Part shown: piece by piece, positions 44,426-56,727 of the stretch | Numbering within the stretch: the first letter of the stretch is position 1 | How the letters are laid out: every line of letters starts with the position of its first letter | NCBI GenBank assembly: GCA_963693305.1 | Contig: OY855908.1 | Coordinates: 31,367,805-31,431,804, forward strand | DNA: 64,000 bases | Reading direction: 5' to 3' | Source: Meandrina meandrites | Taxonomy: Eukaryota > Cnidaria > Anthozoa > Scleractinia > Meandrinidae | Translations under genes and position numbers: made by a program | Notes under the pieces: model-generated | The model's database searches: none | The model's input: the letters and a program-made list of their open reading frames with translations, nothing else | What the model was told of the DNA's origin: nothing

Positions 44426-47400
44426 TTACACAACGTTTAGTTCTCTTCGTCTCGATTCTCCAGCAACTGCAGCAGTGCGCCTTAGCCTTGCACTCTGATT
44501 AGCTGATTGGACTTCATTCGTTACTGTAGCTTCAGGTTGCACCTTTACTTCGATGGGCACCAAATGCTGTACGACTCTTCTTAAACGAGACGGACGACCG
44601 GAATCACTAACAGACTTCACCACAGCCGCACGAACATTCCCATCTCTTCCGGGAATAAGTTCTTCGACCTTTCCCAGTTTCCAAAAAGCTCTACTCGTAG
44701 AATCGTTTTTCAGCAAGACGATGTCTCCAATGGAAATATTTCGTTCTTTCAACTCGAGTAGGTATTCTCGACGCCACTGATTGGTCAGTTGTTGAAGAAC
44801 ATGTTTATGATGACGGAATTTCTTCGTGAGCGATTGATTGGTACTGATCACTTCATAGTGAGCAGCGTTCGGGGTTGATGCAATTCGTCGACCATAAATC
44901 AAATCGGAAGGTGTCAAAGGGTAAGAGATGGACTCTTCGTCATCGTACACGTAGGTTAGGGGTCTGGAATTGATGACAGCTTCGATCTCCACTAAAACAG
45001 TATCCAACTCGTCAAAACGGAGTGTAGACCTCCCTAGGATCTTCTTTAAGGGTGTCTTGATGCTTCTGACAAGCCGTTCCCAAAATCCTCCCCACCACGG
45101 GGCCTTTTCGACAATAAAATTCCACGTAATCTGCTTGTTCGCAAGGTATCGCCAAACTTCCTCTGCTCGTGTTATCTTTCGTATATCTTGGGACGAGGAT
45201 CTGAACGTCTTCGCGTTGTCAGAAGTGATGGTGGCAGGCACTCCCTTTCGACTAGTGAACTTTCGGAAGGCAAGTAAAAACGATTCAACACTAAGTCCTC
45301 GTGTTAGTTCTAAATGTACAGCTCTGGTTGAGGCACACGTGAAGAGGCACACATAGACTTTCTGTGATTCTTTACATTCTTTCTTTGAATTTTTCGTTTC
45401 GACGTACAACGGTCCGGCGAAGTCGAGCCCTATATGCGTAAAGGGCGGATCCTCTGACACTCGATTACTAGGCAGGTCGTCAGGAGGTAAAGGGCCGTAT
45501 GGTGACCCTTCGTGTTTGAGACAAATAACGCAACTTCGAATGAACCCTTTCACCGCTTCTCGTCCACGCAGTACCCAATAGCGTTCTCGTAATGTCGTTA
45601 AAGTGTCCCTGATACCACTGTGTTTTGCCAACTCGTGTGAATGCTTGATTAGTAAACGGGTGAATTCGTGCTTGGCGGGCAGTAGAATGGGATTCTTCGT
45701 GTTTACAGGCAACGGTGCATTGTTTAGTCTCCCCTTACACTTGATAACCTCTTCGTCCAAAAACAATTCGAACTGCGTGACGTACGTTGTAGGGGTACAA
45801 CGGCGTTCTTTACCCAGAAGAAATGCGATTTCCTTGGAGAAGGCTGACCGTTGAACTGTAAGGATCCACAGTCGTTCGGCTTCGTTTACATCTGTTGCGT
45901 TTAATCACATGTGTTCTCTCTGAGTACCCTCTTTGTTCATGACTGAATTCTTGAATGACTCAGCGGCCTTGATAACGAGGGCGGTAACACGAAGTAACTT
46001 TGTCAGGTCGTGAAATCGATTAATGTCGATTATCTGATCAATCTTCTTCTCTGGCATGCTAGCAGAGTTACTCACAAGTGAGTGCACAGTAGTTGACGGC
46101 GATTTGACCACTTCATTGAGAACCAATTCATCTTCGGACTGGGTCGTTCGATTCTCAGGCCATTCGGATTCGGGAAGGTACAAGAATTCGGGTCCCTTCC
46201 ACCATGTTTCGCACGTTGCAAGGGTTTTAGCTGTCAAACCGCGCGAGGGCAAATCAGCAGGATTCAAATGACCGGGACAATGCCGCCATGAATCCTTCGA
46301 AGTAAGGCTGCGAATTTCGTCGACTCGGTGCTGCACGTACTGTTTCCAAATCTTTTGATTTTTGATCCAGCTCAAAGTTGTCATTGAGTCGGTCCAATAA
46401 ACAGTTTTGTGATTTTCTCCAATCGATGCCTTGAACTTGTCGACTAGTCGTGCAAGAGATAAAGCGCCTAACAGTTCTAAACGCGGAATGGATTGCTTTG
46501 CCATGGGTGCCACTTTGGTTTTGGAGGCCGCTAAACTCACGTGAATACGACCATCTTCGTAGCAAGACCTCAAATAAACAACTGCGGCGTAGGCGTGTTC
46601 GGAGGCGTCGCCGAAGGCGTGTATTTGAACCTCCACAGGCGTTGAAACAAAATAGCATCGCGGGATACGCACGGTTTCGAAACATCTGATTTCGTCTAGC
46701 AAGGATTTCCACCTTCCAAGAAGCTTTCCATGAAGCGGTTCGTCCCAGTTGATTTTGTCCACGCAAAGTTCTTGAAATAGAATCTTCAATCCTATCGTGA
46801 AAGGCGTTAAGAATCCCATCGGATCAAAGATCTTCGCTGTGACCTTTAAAACGGACCTCTTGTTGAGCGGTAGTGACATCGCGTACCCGTGTAAACTGGA
46901 AAAATCGAAGAAAAGTTCATCGCTTAGAGTATTCCACTTTAATCCTAGAACTTTAATGACAGTGTCATCCTTCGTAGAAGGACTGTCCAATCCAGTAGTA
47001 GTTTTAGCGAAAGATTGATCATCCTCGATTATTGTGACATCTGACCGCGATTTGCTTGGCGTAATTGTATCTTCTCGAGACCTTTCAGAATTTGAAATCT
47101 CAGACATCACTTTAGGCGAGTTAGAGTTCCACTTTCTCAGATTGAATCCTCCGTCTGCCATGATTTTCTTCGATTTGTGATAAATTTCCAGGGTCTTCTC
47201 ATCGTTTCCAGCTCCAGAAAGCAGATCATCGACGTACAGTGAACTTTCGAGAAGCGCTGCCATTTCCGGTTCACTTTGTTTGTACAAGGACAAGTGATGA
47301 GCTATGGTTTCTCCAAGTATCGAAGGCGATGGTCGTAATCCAAACAAAAGCCGGTTGAATCGAAATTGTGCTATTTTGGGTCTGTCTTGCTCTGGGTTAT

Positions 47401-48910
47401 CAAACCACAGGAAGCGAAGCATGTTTCGGTCTTCTTCTTTAATTCTCACCATCAGAAAGGCCTTTTCGATGTCTGCAGTAAGACCCACAAGGTTGTTTCG
47501 AAATCTTGCTAGCATGTCAAATATGTGCGGAATGTAATTATCGCCGGTCTCTAAACAGTCGTTTAGTGACAGTTCCCCTTTGGACGATTTTGCTGACCCG
47601 TCGTATACGATACGTACTTTAGTTGTTTCGCGGTCCTTTCTGATAACTGCGTGGTGTGGCGAATAGTAAGCTCGACTCGTGCCACTGCTTGTTTCTTCTT
47701 CGGGAATTCTTTCAACGATTCCGGCCTGTTCTTGTTCTCGAATGATCTTGTCGTAATCGCTTAATAAATTTGGTTCGTTCTTTAGTTTATGATGTAGCGA
47801 TCGCAATCTTGTCACGCACATATCGTAGTTATTTAAAGTTGGCGCGCAGTCTTCCCTCCAGGGCAATCCTGCCTCGTAATGCCGACCATTGAAGGAGATA
47901 TCGGTTTGCTTTGCGATATCGGGTACTTGTCGTTCGATCTTGGAGTCGTCTAGGATTCCAGTACTCTCGGACTCCCAGAATTTCTTCAAACTCTCAACCA
48001 ATTCGTCATCTTGTCCTCCAAACATCGAGTTGCATTCACCAGAAATAATCAAATTGGAAGCGACAACATTGTTAGATGATCGATCGTATGTTGGTCCAGA
48101 CAACAGCCATTCAAACTTGCTGTCAACTGCGGTTGGACCATGCTCTCCTTTAATGGAATCCCCAGTTACAAAGTCCCAGTAGTAATCGGAACCAATCAAG
48201 ACATCAATAGATTCGGTGCTGTCAAAGTTGTCTGCAAAATCGAGGCCCTCCAAATGGACAAAGTCCGCCACATTGATTTTGTTCGGAAGAGGAGAACAGA
48301 TAACTGGGTAGTTCAATGCAACGAGTTCCAATTCCTCGTGACTTCGTGTTTGTAAACACAGCTTTACCACATTGCATTTTTGTTTCCGGTAATTTGCGTC
48401 CCCGAAGGTGTTGATGCGCATATTTTCGGAACTGACAGGTTTTAAATTTAGACGAGAAGACACACTCGATGAGACATATGATCGTTGACTTCCGTTATCG
48501 AAGAGTACGCGCACCGGAATTGAATTGGATCCGTTGACCGCCATGCAACTTGCTGTTTGAAGTAACACAGTTCCTTTGGTCAGAGAATTCGCTGTTGTAG
48601 TCGTGGTTACTGTCGTACTTTCGTTTTGCGATTCGTTCGAGCTTTCGTTTCGATTCGTGTTTCTTTGCTCTTCTGTAGGCGTGTCAATTTTTGGGCAAAT
48701 CGATTGATGATGTTTACCATCGCAGTGTCGGCATTTCTTTGTTTTGAAGCAGTTAATTACCCCATGCCCAGTTTTGAGGCAAATAAAACAACGATTATTC
48801 TTCTGTAGAATTTCCTTTCGATCTTTGGACATTCGAACTTTCGTGTAGGAGGCTGAGTAGTGCTCCCCATTGCAATAAACGCAACGAAGTTGAAATTCTT
48901 TCTCTTGCAT
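44426..48910 (-). pseudogene. BEL/Pao pol: protease, RT, RNase H and integrase
   Basis: One long minus-strand frame with a single in-frame TGA at 45905-45907. In order: zinc knuckles (CVYCNGEHYSAS, CFICLKTGHGVINC, CRHCDGKHHQSIC), an aspartic protease with VLFDNGSQRSYV, and the Pao RT (VRIVYDGSAKSS, LTADIEKAFLMVRI, LYVDDLLSGA). A peptidase-A17/RNase H-like region (IHAFGDASEHAYAAVVY, YWTDSMTTLSWI) follows. After the TGA come integrase HHCC (HSHELAKHSG and CVIC), the core (GLDFAGPLY, TSDNAKTF, EKAPWWGGFWERLV) and a DUF5641-like tail. Because the LTRs are identical and all motifs are intact, the lone TGA may be a fresh mutation, an assembly error, or a readthrough stop. Confidence 0.9.
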
Positions 48911-50470
48911 GGAAACCAGAGCATTTGCGGTTGGGGGTAATTGCCAACGAGTCAGGCCTTCTGGAAGACCAGAAGGCCTGACGAGGCGGCAGATTATAGA
49001 GCCGTGAGAAGATTTGTATGTGCGGAAAAAATCTCACAAACGCTCCAAAATGTAGAAATGTAAGTAATGTAATGTAAGGTAGATCGTGACGACACAATGT
49101 CTGATGTTTTTAGCCAATCTGTTGAGCAGAAACTGTTCAGCACGTGCACAATTTGTCATAGTTTTGGCCAATCAGCGCGCTACTTATTTGTTCAGCACGT
49201 GCACGATGCATGATTCATGGCGTCGATACGTGATCCGCAAACTCACATGTGTGAGAACCTAAACATTTAACGGCCGGTACGCGATCTGCTTTTAGCCAAC
49301 GAGAGGCTCTTCCGAAAAGATTTATTCAAGAAAATCTGCCCAGAATCAATGGAGAAACAAAGAAGATGACCTCGGATACAGGCAAAGTGAAAACTGCTCA
49401 CGTTTGTTACAGTATTGAGCTGAGTGACACTGAATCGCTGCAGAATTATTTCCCTTCGCATTGCCAGTAAATTCTTCCAGTACCAAGTAAGCTTTATTGA
49501 GATTATTTGACATTTTTATTTCGATGAAAAGTGCGTTCTTTGCTTCATTTTTGCCCTACTCGCTAGTAATGGCCATCTTTCGGAGTGAAAAAAGATCGAA
49601 CTGAAAGCATTTAGAATCTGTACGTGACCGCTTATCGAAACAATCTCCGCAGGAATTCCAAACCCCGGTATGGAAATCGCCACGAAATGTTCATTACTCT
49701 AGTTCTACATCTTGTATTTTAAGAGCACTAAGTACTGTATATATATACTCTGTATATGTGCTTCTAAAAGCAAATAAAAAGGAAATTTATTTTATGGAGT
49801 TGTTTCAAATGACGACCAATGACGCGTATGGCGACAGGAGCTTGTAATTGTAATTGTAGCTTGCGCCCCCACGACGCGAGGTCATAATTTCAAAATACAG
49901 TATTTCTTAGCTGGATGACCTCGAAAGTAAACATTTTATACCTGTTTCTACCGGTATAGTTTATTTTAGGGCGTGAATGCCCTAAATCTTTTTGATTTTC
50001 GAACGATTTTCTTCGGCGCCAGAATCAAAACAATAACAAACACTCGCAGTCGACAGAGAGTCTTTAATATTAAATTTAGTAATCAATTAGTCTTGTGAAG
50101 CGTGTAGGGGGTTGGGTAAAATGCAGCCTTTATTTGTGTTACTATATATGAAGTAAACAAAGGCTATATATTTTCCGAGTTTCAGTGGCTCACAGCCACT
50201 TTGATTTGAGGTCTATTGGACTTAAAAACAGCTGACACCTTTCCAAAATAGCGGCATAGAACTGCAATGGCTTGCAACCCTCAAATTACATGGATTTCAC
50301 AAGGTTTCTCACTACTTTAGTATCATTTTAGAACTCCTTCATTAGGCCTTCAACAAATCGCATCAGTTTATTCCATAAACATTCCGCAACGAATACATGC
50401 AATGTACATTGATCACACCCACATCATAAAGTGTACTTTTAGTCAAACATTTACAATAAATTTATTATCC
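48911..50470. other. Foreign segment between BEL/Pao gag and pol
   Basis: About 1.5 kb of non-coding sequence separates the end of gag from the zinc-knuckle start of pol, where BEL/Pao elements normally continue in frame. It starts near a 14-bp perfect palindrome (GTCAGGCCTTCTGG, 48951-48964, and its complement at 48969-48982). It contains a repeated ttcagcacgtgcac (49137 and 49192), a TA-rich run near 49740 and no gene. No clear inverted ends or target duplication were found. Confidence 0.55.
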
Positions 50471-51207
50471 TCACAACCCTTCTCTCTTGTTGTACTCGTT
50501 GGCACTTCTACCGATAGGTACCACTAGTTTAAACTGCGGTTGTTTTGGTTTATCTAAGTTAACATTTGTCTTCACACCATCGCTTACTTCTCGTGCTTCG
50601 ACTTCCTGTCGGATGACTTCTAATAGTTCTGACATGTCCCACACTTCGCGCGCTTTATTTCGGGCGATTTGAACTCTTATTTCGGGCGGCATTTTCGACA
50701 TAATCACTGGAATTAGCAAGCTCCCATACTGGTTAGAACTTACGCCCAAGGACTCCAAACCACGTATATTAATGCTTATTCTATCGTACACAGCACGAAG
50801 TTGCGAGGCGTTGTCATTGGCACATCCGGGGATTTTTAACATCTCGTCCATGTGTTTGGAAATGATGTTTTGAGGTTTTCCAAAACGTTTGTGTAAAGTA
50901 TCGATCGCAGAATTGTAATTGGCCTCGGTTCTCGGTAAACCTTGAATTGATCGTGCTGCTTGTCCCTCCAGAAGCGAGTGCAAATGATTAAATTTGTCGA
51001 TTTGGCTTAATTGCATATTTGTATGAATGGAACTGTTAAAACTATCCCAGAAATTTTGCCACTGGGTAACGTCTCCTCGGAATTTCGGTAAAACAAGTTT
51101 CGGCAATTTTGCCTTCGATTGCTGTGCCATAGGATTAGCGTTTCCGCTAAAGTTACTGTTAATTAAAGGCGTTTGAAAATTCGTACCTGAACTCCCCGGT
51201 TGTTGAG
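50471..51207 (-). pseudogene. BEL/Pao gag, C-terminal part
   Basis: It contains KLVLPKFRGDVTQWQNFWDS, FNHLHSLLEGQAARSIQGL and YNSAIDTLHKRFGKP, the DUF1759 signature region of BEL/Pao gag proteins. It is open from the target-duplication edge at 51207 to the stop at 50471. The codons near the stop (NKREGL) probably lie at the junction with the foreign segment. Confidence 0.85.
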
Positions 51208-52506
51208 AGGCAGGTACAAAACTCGGACCAGATCAACTCGGACCAGTCCGGGTCGGATCAGGTCGGATCAACTCGGATCGACTCGGATCGACAAAAAATA
51301 AATAAATTGAGAAATATATTAAATTTTTTATCTAATTGTAGGTTTAATTCCTCTCAGAAATGGGCCATTTACGCGCCATTTTGATTTTTGATCGTTTACC
51401 GTCTTCACCCGCCATTTTGTTTTACTCGTGCCAGGTCAAGCAAATGTCTAGAGGTTTAAATTTAGGACTGCACAGTTTCCTGTTTGTAAAGTGTGACACC
51501 TCAAGCTCTATAATGATCTATAATTTCCCACACGTTTCGCTAATGTGGTTTATTTTGGCTCATTTCTATTTGCAAGATATGCTAAAGCTCTCTATTATCG
51601 TTATTACGATAACTCGCCGAAATCGCGTTAGAACGACCTGAGAAGCTGGCAAACAACAAAGAATGAAACACAAAATCAGGGTAAGTCAATTTTATTCACA
51701 AAATATACGATTTTTTTACTTTTAAAGTAAAAACGTTGCGTTCCCATACAAACCCTTACAAATCGAATCTCTATAACACAACACCGCTTATAAGCAAGAG
51801 TCACGTCCGAAGGTAATCTGATAGAGAGCTTGGGCTGCCGGTGGGTTGCACGGAAATGTGAAAATAGTGAGCGCGAACACTCGAAGATAAATTTCATACT
51901 ATTTTCGCAACCAGGAGTTCCATAAACGTGTAACATCGCCTACTGTAAAAACAAACAAACAAAAAACATTCTGAATGACAGACTGAATGTTTTGTTTGGG
52001 AATTGTTATCGAGATTTTATCTTCCTCGCCCGCAGCGGGGAACAAAACGAACTGGCACTAGTAAACAAAATGACGGGTGAGAACTTCGGTTACGTAGGTT
52101 ACGCCGAAGATCTTCGGCGTGGATTTCGAAAAATGGCGGCGTACTGGCGTACGATCGTATTCGGCGCATTTTAACGGCGTATAATTGTAGTCGACACCTT
52201 TTAACTGGCATACAGATGACTTATTTTAGATATGTATGATAAAGGGCCTTGGCGTAGACCTATCAAAAAACTTGGCGTATCTTCGGCGTGGCGTTATCAC
52301 GAAATGCATCCTGTTTTGTCGAGTTACAGAGTTCCAAACGCTGCAAAGCTTACTGTATATGGCCTATTTCAGAGAGAAGTCAAACCTACAATTCGGGTAC
52401 AAAAAAATTCATCCGAGTTGATCCGACCTGATCCGACCCGGACTGGTCCGAGTTGATCCGGTCTGATCCGGTCCGAGTTGATCCGGTCCGAGTTTTGTAC
52501 CTGCCT
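51208..52506. mobile_element. 1.3-kb element with 9-bp target duplication in BEL/Pao gag
   Basis: The ends AGGCAGGTACAAAACTCGG and CCGAGTTTTGTACCTGCCT are perfect inverted repeats. GTTGTTGAG is duplicated at 51199-51207 and 52507-52515. Just inside both ends are arrays of CTCGGATC / GGATCAACTCGG units. The 9-bp duplication suggests a Mutator-like element. No transposase is encoded. A hairpin family member (complement of gaaatttatcttcgagtgtt) lies at about 51878-51900. Confidence 0.88.
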
Positions 52507-52999
52507 GTTGTTGAGGCGCATTGTTGGGTTCTTGGATTCCAATGTCGACAGGATTTCCAGTATTCAAACTTGACGGTACCTTTGGAGGTTGATCTCCTGA
52601 CATAGGAGGCAATCCGTGAGAAATGAAGGGCCCATTAGTTCCACTACCACCAGCGTTCGTTTCTGTAGAAATTTCCTTGTTGTCGGACTTGTCAGAGTTC
52701 GTTTCGGCTAGCGCGTCCATGATCCTTCGTCGTATTTCAATTGCCTTTTCGTTAATGTCGTGCGATTCTTCTATTTCTTGTTCGATGTCTTCTACCTTGC
52801 ATTTTTCGATGATCGTTTCGTCGAGGGCTCTCACAACTTCCAATTTAATTTTCAAGGATTCGGCCAGGGTTTCCAAACGTTGTCGATTTAGGATCTCTTC
52901 CTTTAACAGCTCGTGTGCTTCATTCGCCACTTTCGTTAACACAGTTCGGTTTCCACCACGTTTAGCGCGAGCACGCGCTAATACCTCTTCTTCGCTCAT
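52507..52999 (-). pseudogene. BEL/Pao gag, N-terminal part
   Basis: The likely start is the ATG at 52999-52997 (MSEEEVLARARAKRGG), just after the primer-binding site. A charged helical region (VEDIEQEIEESHDINEKAIE) and a low-complexity Gly/Pro/Asn linker follow, up to the 1.3-kb element. The upstream in-frame codons to 53047 lie over the LTR edge and primer-binding site and are not coding. Confidence 0.8.
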
Positions 53000-53021
53000 C
53001 TCTTCGGCTATTAGTTGTCGA

Positions 53022-53039
53022 GCCCCACGTTGGGCGCCA
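53022..53039 (-). other. BEL/Pao primer-binding site
   Basis: The minus strand reads TGGCGCCCAACGTGGGGC directly after the 5' LTR end, the form expected to pair with a tRNA 3' end (CCA) to prime reverse transcription. Confidence 0.85.
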
Positions 53040-53287
53040 TGTAACAAACTTCGAGATTGTTTTTGTAATGATTGTCGTTTAATCTAAAATTCGTCCCTAT
53101 TTACAACATGTACTTCGTAAAAGAAGCTCGATTTCGTGTACTCGTATATCTCGTATTCGATTCGCAACGGGACTGATCAAAGTCTAAGTTACAATCCATT
53201 ATATTCGTGTGATCACGTGTTATATCTATACAAACAAAACAAGTTCTTGCGCAATAAAGAAAAAGGAGTTCGTGAATGTTCCTTACA
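53040..53287 (-). repeat. BEL/Pao 5' LTR
   Basis: 248 bp, identical by eye to 44139-44386, and next to the primer-binding site. Confidence 0.92.
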
Positions 53288-53292
53288 TGGAG

Positions 53293-54636
53293 TATTTCAT
53301 TCATTGTGTAATTACCAATCTCCCAATTTCAGATGTTAAGTTGATGGAATTACGAGAGCTCAACCACAGTGATCCTACTATGCAAATGTTACACAAATTT
53401 ACCAAAGAGGGTTGGCCTGAACACAAACGCAATGTACCTTCTCCTTTAAAATCTTTCTGGGATGTGCGGAATGACATTCATGATGCAGATGGAATTTTAC
53501 TCAAAGATAACCGGCTTGTCATTCCATCTGCATGGAGAAAAGACATTCTCCGGAAATTGCATATTAGCCACTGTGGCATTGAAAAAACCAAAGCTAATGC
53601 CCGCATGACAGTATTTTGGCCTGGCATGACCAAACATATTGAAGAAATGGTGTCTAGTTGTGAAAAATGTATGAAATATCAGAGTAAGCAACCCAAAGAA
53701 CCCATGCAAACCCGGGAAGTTCCACTATTACCATGGCAAATAGTTGCATCTGATCTCCTGGAATACAAAAATCAAAACTATCTTGTGGTTATTGATTATT
53801 ATTCAAAGTATATTGAGGCTTTCAGGGTTCATGGTAAAACAAGTACTGTTGTTATCCGGAGTCTGAATGAAATTTTCTCAAGACATGGATATCCTCAAAC
53901 TCTAGTTGCAGATAATATGCCTTATAACTCCAGAGAAATGAAGCAATATGCCACACAATATGGCATAAATATTGTAACAACCAGTCCCAAATATAGTCAG
54001 GCTAATGGTCTTGCAGAAAAGGCAGTTCATGTTGTTAAAAACCTGCTTAGAAAAGAGTGCAATTTGAATGAAGGTCTTATGGAATATCGTAACACACCCA
54101 TAAGCAATTTTCCTTATTCACCTAACCAAATGTTGTTCAGTCGGCAAATTCGGACCAGGGTTCCTGTTCACCCGAGTATGTTGGTGCCACAGATTTGTCA
54201 TGACATTCCTGAACTACTAGAAAGACGTCAAGCTAAATATAAGGAATTCTATGATAAACAAGGTTCCAAACCATTGCCAGAACTTAAGGAAGGGGATAGT
54301 GTAAGGTTTATGAAACCAGGTGACAAACATTTATCACCTGCTGTAGTTAGAGGTAAACATGCAACTCCTAGATCGTATTTGATTACTGATGAAACTGGTA
54401 CAGAGTATCGTAGAAATAGAAGACATATTCATCTTACTCAGGAACCACCTATAACTATAGATGATGATATAGATAATGATGTAGAACCAGTATCTACAGA
54501 GTCCATTGTGAATCCAGAATCAGACGGTGCTAACTCGGAACACAACCCACCCATCAATGATGTTTCCTCAGGTCCGCGTCGGTCCACACGTATCAGATCT
54601 GTTCCGAGTTGGCACAAGGATTATGTCATGTGTTAA
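53293..54636 (+). pseudogene. Gypsy 2 integrase
   Basis: Coding resumes right after the TGGAG duplication. The linker is followed by the HHCC finger (LHISHCGIEKTKAN and CEKCMKYQ) and the core: ASDLLEYKNQ, VADNMPYNS and ANGLAEKAV, giving D, D and E. A C-terminal domain with EGDSVRFMKPGDKHLSPAVV and a final PRRSTRIRSVPSWHKDYV follows. It stops at 54634-54636, about 110 bp before the 3' LTR. Apart from being cut from its upstream part by BEL/Pao, it has no visible break. Confidence 0.9.
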
Positions 54637-54745
54637 GATTTGTATTGTAGAATCATCAACAGTTGAGTTGTTTGCTGCTTGTTCCAGTTGTTATTATAAT
54701 CTACTTACCCCTATAGAAGATAGCCAAATAGCTTGAGAAAGGGGA

Positions 54746-54869
54746 TGTTATGATAAGTTGGTACCCTGTGTAGTTGTGTTATCACGTGATCTGAAGTAAA
54801 GATGTTCAGTAAAATCACTTGAGAATAAAAACTCAGAAGATACAGACGTGTACTTCTTTACTCATAACA
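54746..54869 (+). repeat. Gypsy 2 3' LTR
   Basis: 124 bp. It is preceded by the polypurine tract gagaaagggga (54735-54745) and followed by CTTCC (54870-54874). Confidence 0.92.
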
Positions 54870-56727
54870 CTTCCTGTAGCCAATGCGATGACATATCTAT
54901 CTGCCTTGGCAAGATAGGAAACGTGATCAAAAGTAGAGACACCAAATTTTACAGCAAGGAGCAACAAGAAGATATCCTCTACGATTTCGAGAGAGCTACA
55001 AAGGCTATCAGTCAGTGGAAAGCGCATATCATGAGATCGACAAACCAAGAACGTGCGAAGCAAGAAATTCTTGAAAAACTCGATCCTAACTCAAATTTAA
55101 TTGTCATGGATTGGGCAATGAAATTTCTGCAAATTCGTTTTCGTGAGAAACAGAGCGACTGGTACGGGAAGCGAGGCCTTAGTTGGCACGTTAGTAGCGT
55201 GGTATCACGTGATGAGTTAACAAGAGAGTTAAAGGTTACTTCATTTGTACATTTGTTTGACCAATTTACACAGGAGTGGTTCGCAGTGGCATCCATAATT
55301 GAGCATTTGCTGAAATACTTGAAAGTGAATTATGTTAAAAGTGTTTACCTCAGGTCGGACGAAGCAGGATGTTACCACAGCAACTTCTTGATTGCTTCAG
55401 TGACATCGGAGAAAAAGTTGGGATAGCAGTTGAGTCCTATGACTTCTCCGAACCTCAAAGTGGAAAGGACATTTGCGACCGGATTCTTTGTCCTCTAAAA
55501 TCATCGATTCGAGCGTACTGCTCTGAAGGCCACGATATCCTGACGGCGTCGGACATGAGAGAAGCTCTCCAGCAACATCCTGTTAGAGGAACTTCTGCCA
55601 CAGTTAGTGTCGTGGAGGAATCCAAGAAAACTCTCCTGATCAACAAACTCGACCACTTTGGTAGTTTCCACAATTTTCGTTTTGAAGAGTCGGGGATCAT
55701 AGCCTGGAAAGCTTATAGTATCGGCCGAGGGAAGCTTTTCCCATACGACACAGTGTTAATCCAACACCAGGGACCAACTATGCTTCAGACGGAAGAGGGT
55801 TTTCCTGCTACGATTAAAGAAAGGGAACTGAAGCCAAGAAAAAAGCCTTTATCGGATCAGGGGGAGCATTCAGTTGATTCAAATCCTCTTTTTGAGTGCT
55901 CCGTGCCAGGATGTGCTGAAGCGTTCAATTCATTCACAGATCTGGAGTCTCACCTTGATGTCGGTCAACACAACAACAAGCAAGCAACAAGTTCTACAAG
56001 TGAAAGTGTTAACAACAAGCAAGCAACAAGGTCTACAAGTGAAAGTGTTTACGACGGTTTAAGGAGAGATTGGGCGGCAAAATTTGCATCCGTAGATGTA
56101 GCTAAGAAAACACCTTATGTTAAATTGCCCACTTCCTCTGGAACACCCGCCAGACAACCGCTGCAAATGGGATGGGCTATCAGCAAGGCCCACACGGGTT
56201 CCACTCGCTTTTCTCCGAAGGTTAAAGAGTACTTAACCAGAAGATTTGACATTGGAGAAAGAACTGGCCGTAAGGCTGATCCAGCTCAAGTTGAAAAGGA
56301 TATGAGAACTGCAAGAAATCCATTGAATGAGCGCCAGTTTAGTTGTACAGAGTGGTTGACAAAAACTCAGATACAGAGCTTTTTCTCCCGACTTGCAGCG
56401 TCGCGACGCAAAGAACAGGGCTCACTTGGAATGTCATTTGAAAAAGCAGAAGATGTTGAATGTCTTGTGGAAGACACAGAACGTCAGGAATTACTTGAAG
56501 AAATAGCTGACCACGTTGGGCTGAAGCACCCTGTTACTTTCGATGTGTACGACCTTTGTGAATATTATCACCAGGGCAAACTATCAGCCTTTAACGTTCA
56601 AATGCTTAAGAACATTCTTTCGCATCTTGAAGTACCTTTCAAGTCCAAAGATAAGAAGAGTATTCTACTTAGCAAACTCAGTGTAGTTATTGGGGCGTGT
56701 AATTGCGATGCCACTCTCTATGAATAG
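54870..56727 (+). pseudogene. Transposase, catalytic and C-terminal part
   Basis: It continues the frame interrupted at 41371. Visible parts are NLIVMDWAMKFLQIRFREKQ and SDWYGKRGLSWH (first acidic residue), VYLRSDEAGCYHSNF (second), then a frameshift near 55400. In the next frame come VESYDFSEPQSGKDICDR and CSEGHDI (possible third), which together suggest an RNase H-like (DDE/D) fold. A C2H2 zinc finger (CSVPGCAEAFNSFTDLESHL...H) and two near-identical NNKQATSSTSESV repeats follow. Near the C-terminus there is a SAP-like helix pair (LSAFNVQMLKNILSHLEVPF). It stops at 56725-56727. The frameshift and the Gypsy 2 insertion inactivate it. The catalytic assignment is an inference from motif style. 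Confidence 0.65.

Larger units (their letters stand above)
44139..53287 (-). mobile_element. BEL/Pao LTR retrotransposon inside Gypsy 2
   Basis: LTRs of 248 bp (44139-44386 and 53040-53287) look identical by eye, with TG...CA ends and TGGAG target duplications (44134-44138 and 53288-53292). On the minus strand come the primer-binding site TGGCGCCCAACG (53039 down), gag with the DUF1759-type region, a zinc-knuckle and protease, a Pao-type RT with YVDDLL, an RNase H-like region, integrase, and a polypurine tract (44387-44395). Gag is interrupted by a 1.3-kb element and the gag-pol junction by another foreign segment. The identical LTRs suggest recent insertion. Confidence 0.92.
41372..54869 (+). 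mobile_element. Gypsy (Ty3) LTR retrotransposon 2, split by a BEL/Pao element
   Basis: LTRs of 124 bp (41372-41495 and 54746-54869) differ at one base by eye and have TG...CA ends with CTTCC target duplications (41367-41371 and 54870-54874). The primer-binding site TGGTACCAGGATC starts at 41496 and the polypurine tract gagaaagggga at 54735-54745. Gag-protease, RT-RNase H and integrase are in one direction. The element lies inside the transposase gene of 38190-58713 and is split by BEL/Pao at 44139-53287. Without that it would be about 4.35 kb. Confidence 0.92.

Noticed and set aside
44970..45356. 128-codon plus-strand frame
   Set aside because: Antisense shadow of the BEL/Pao integrase.
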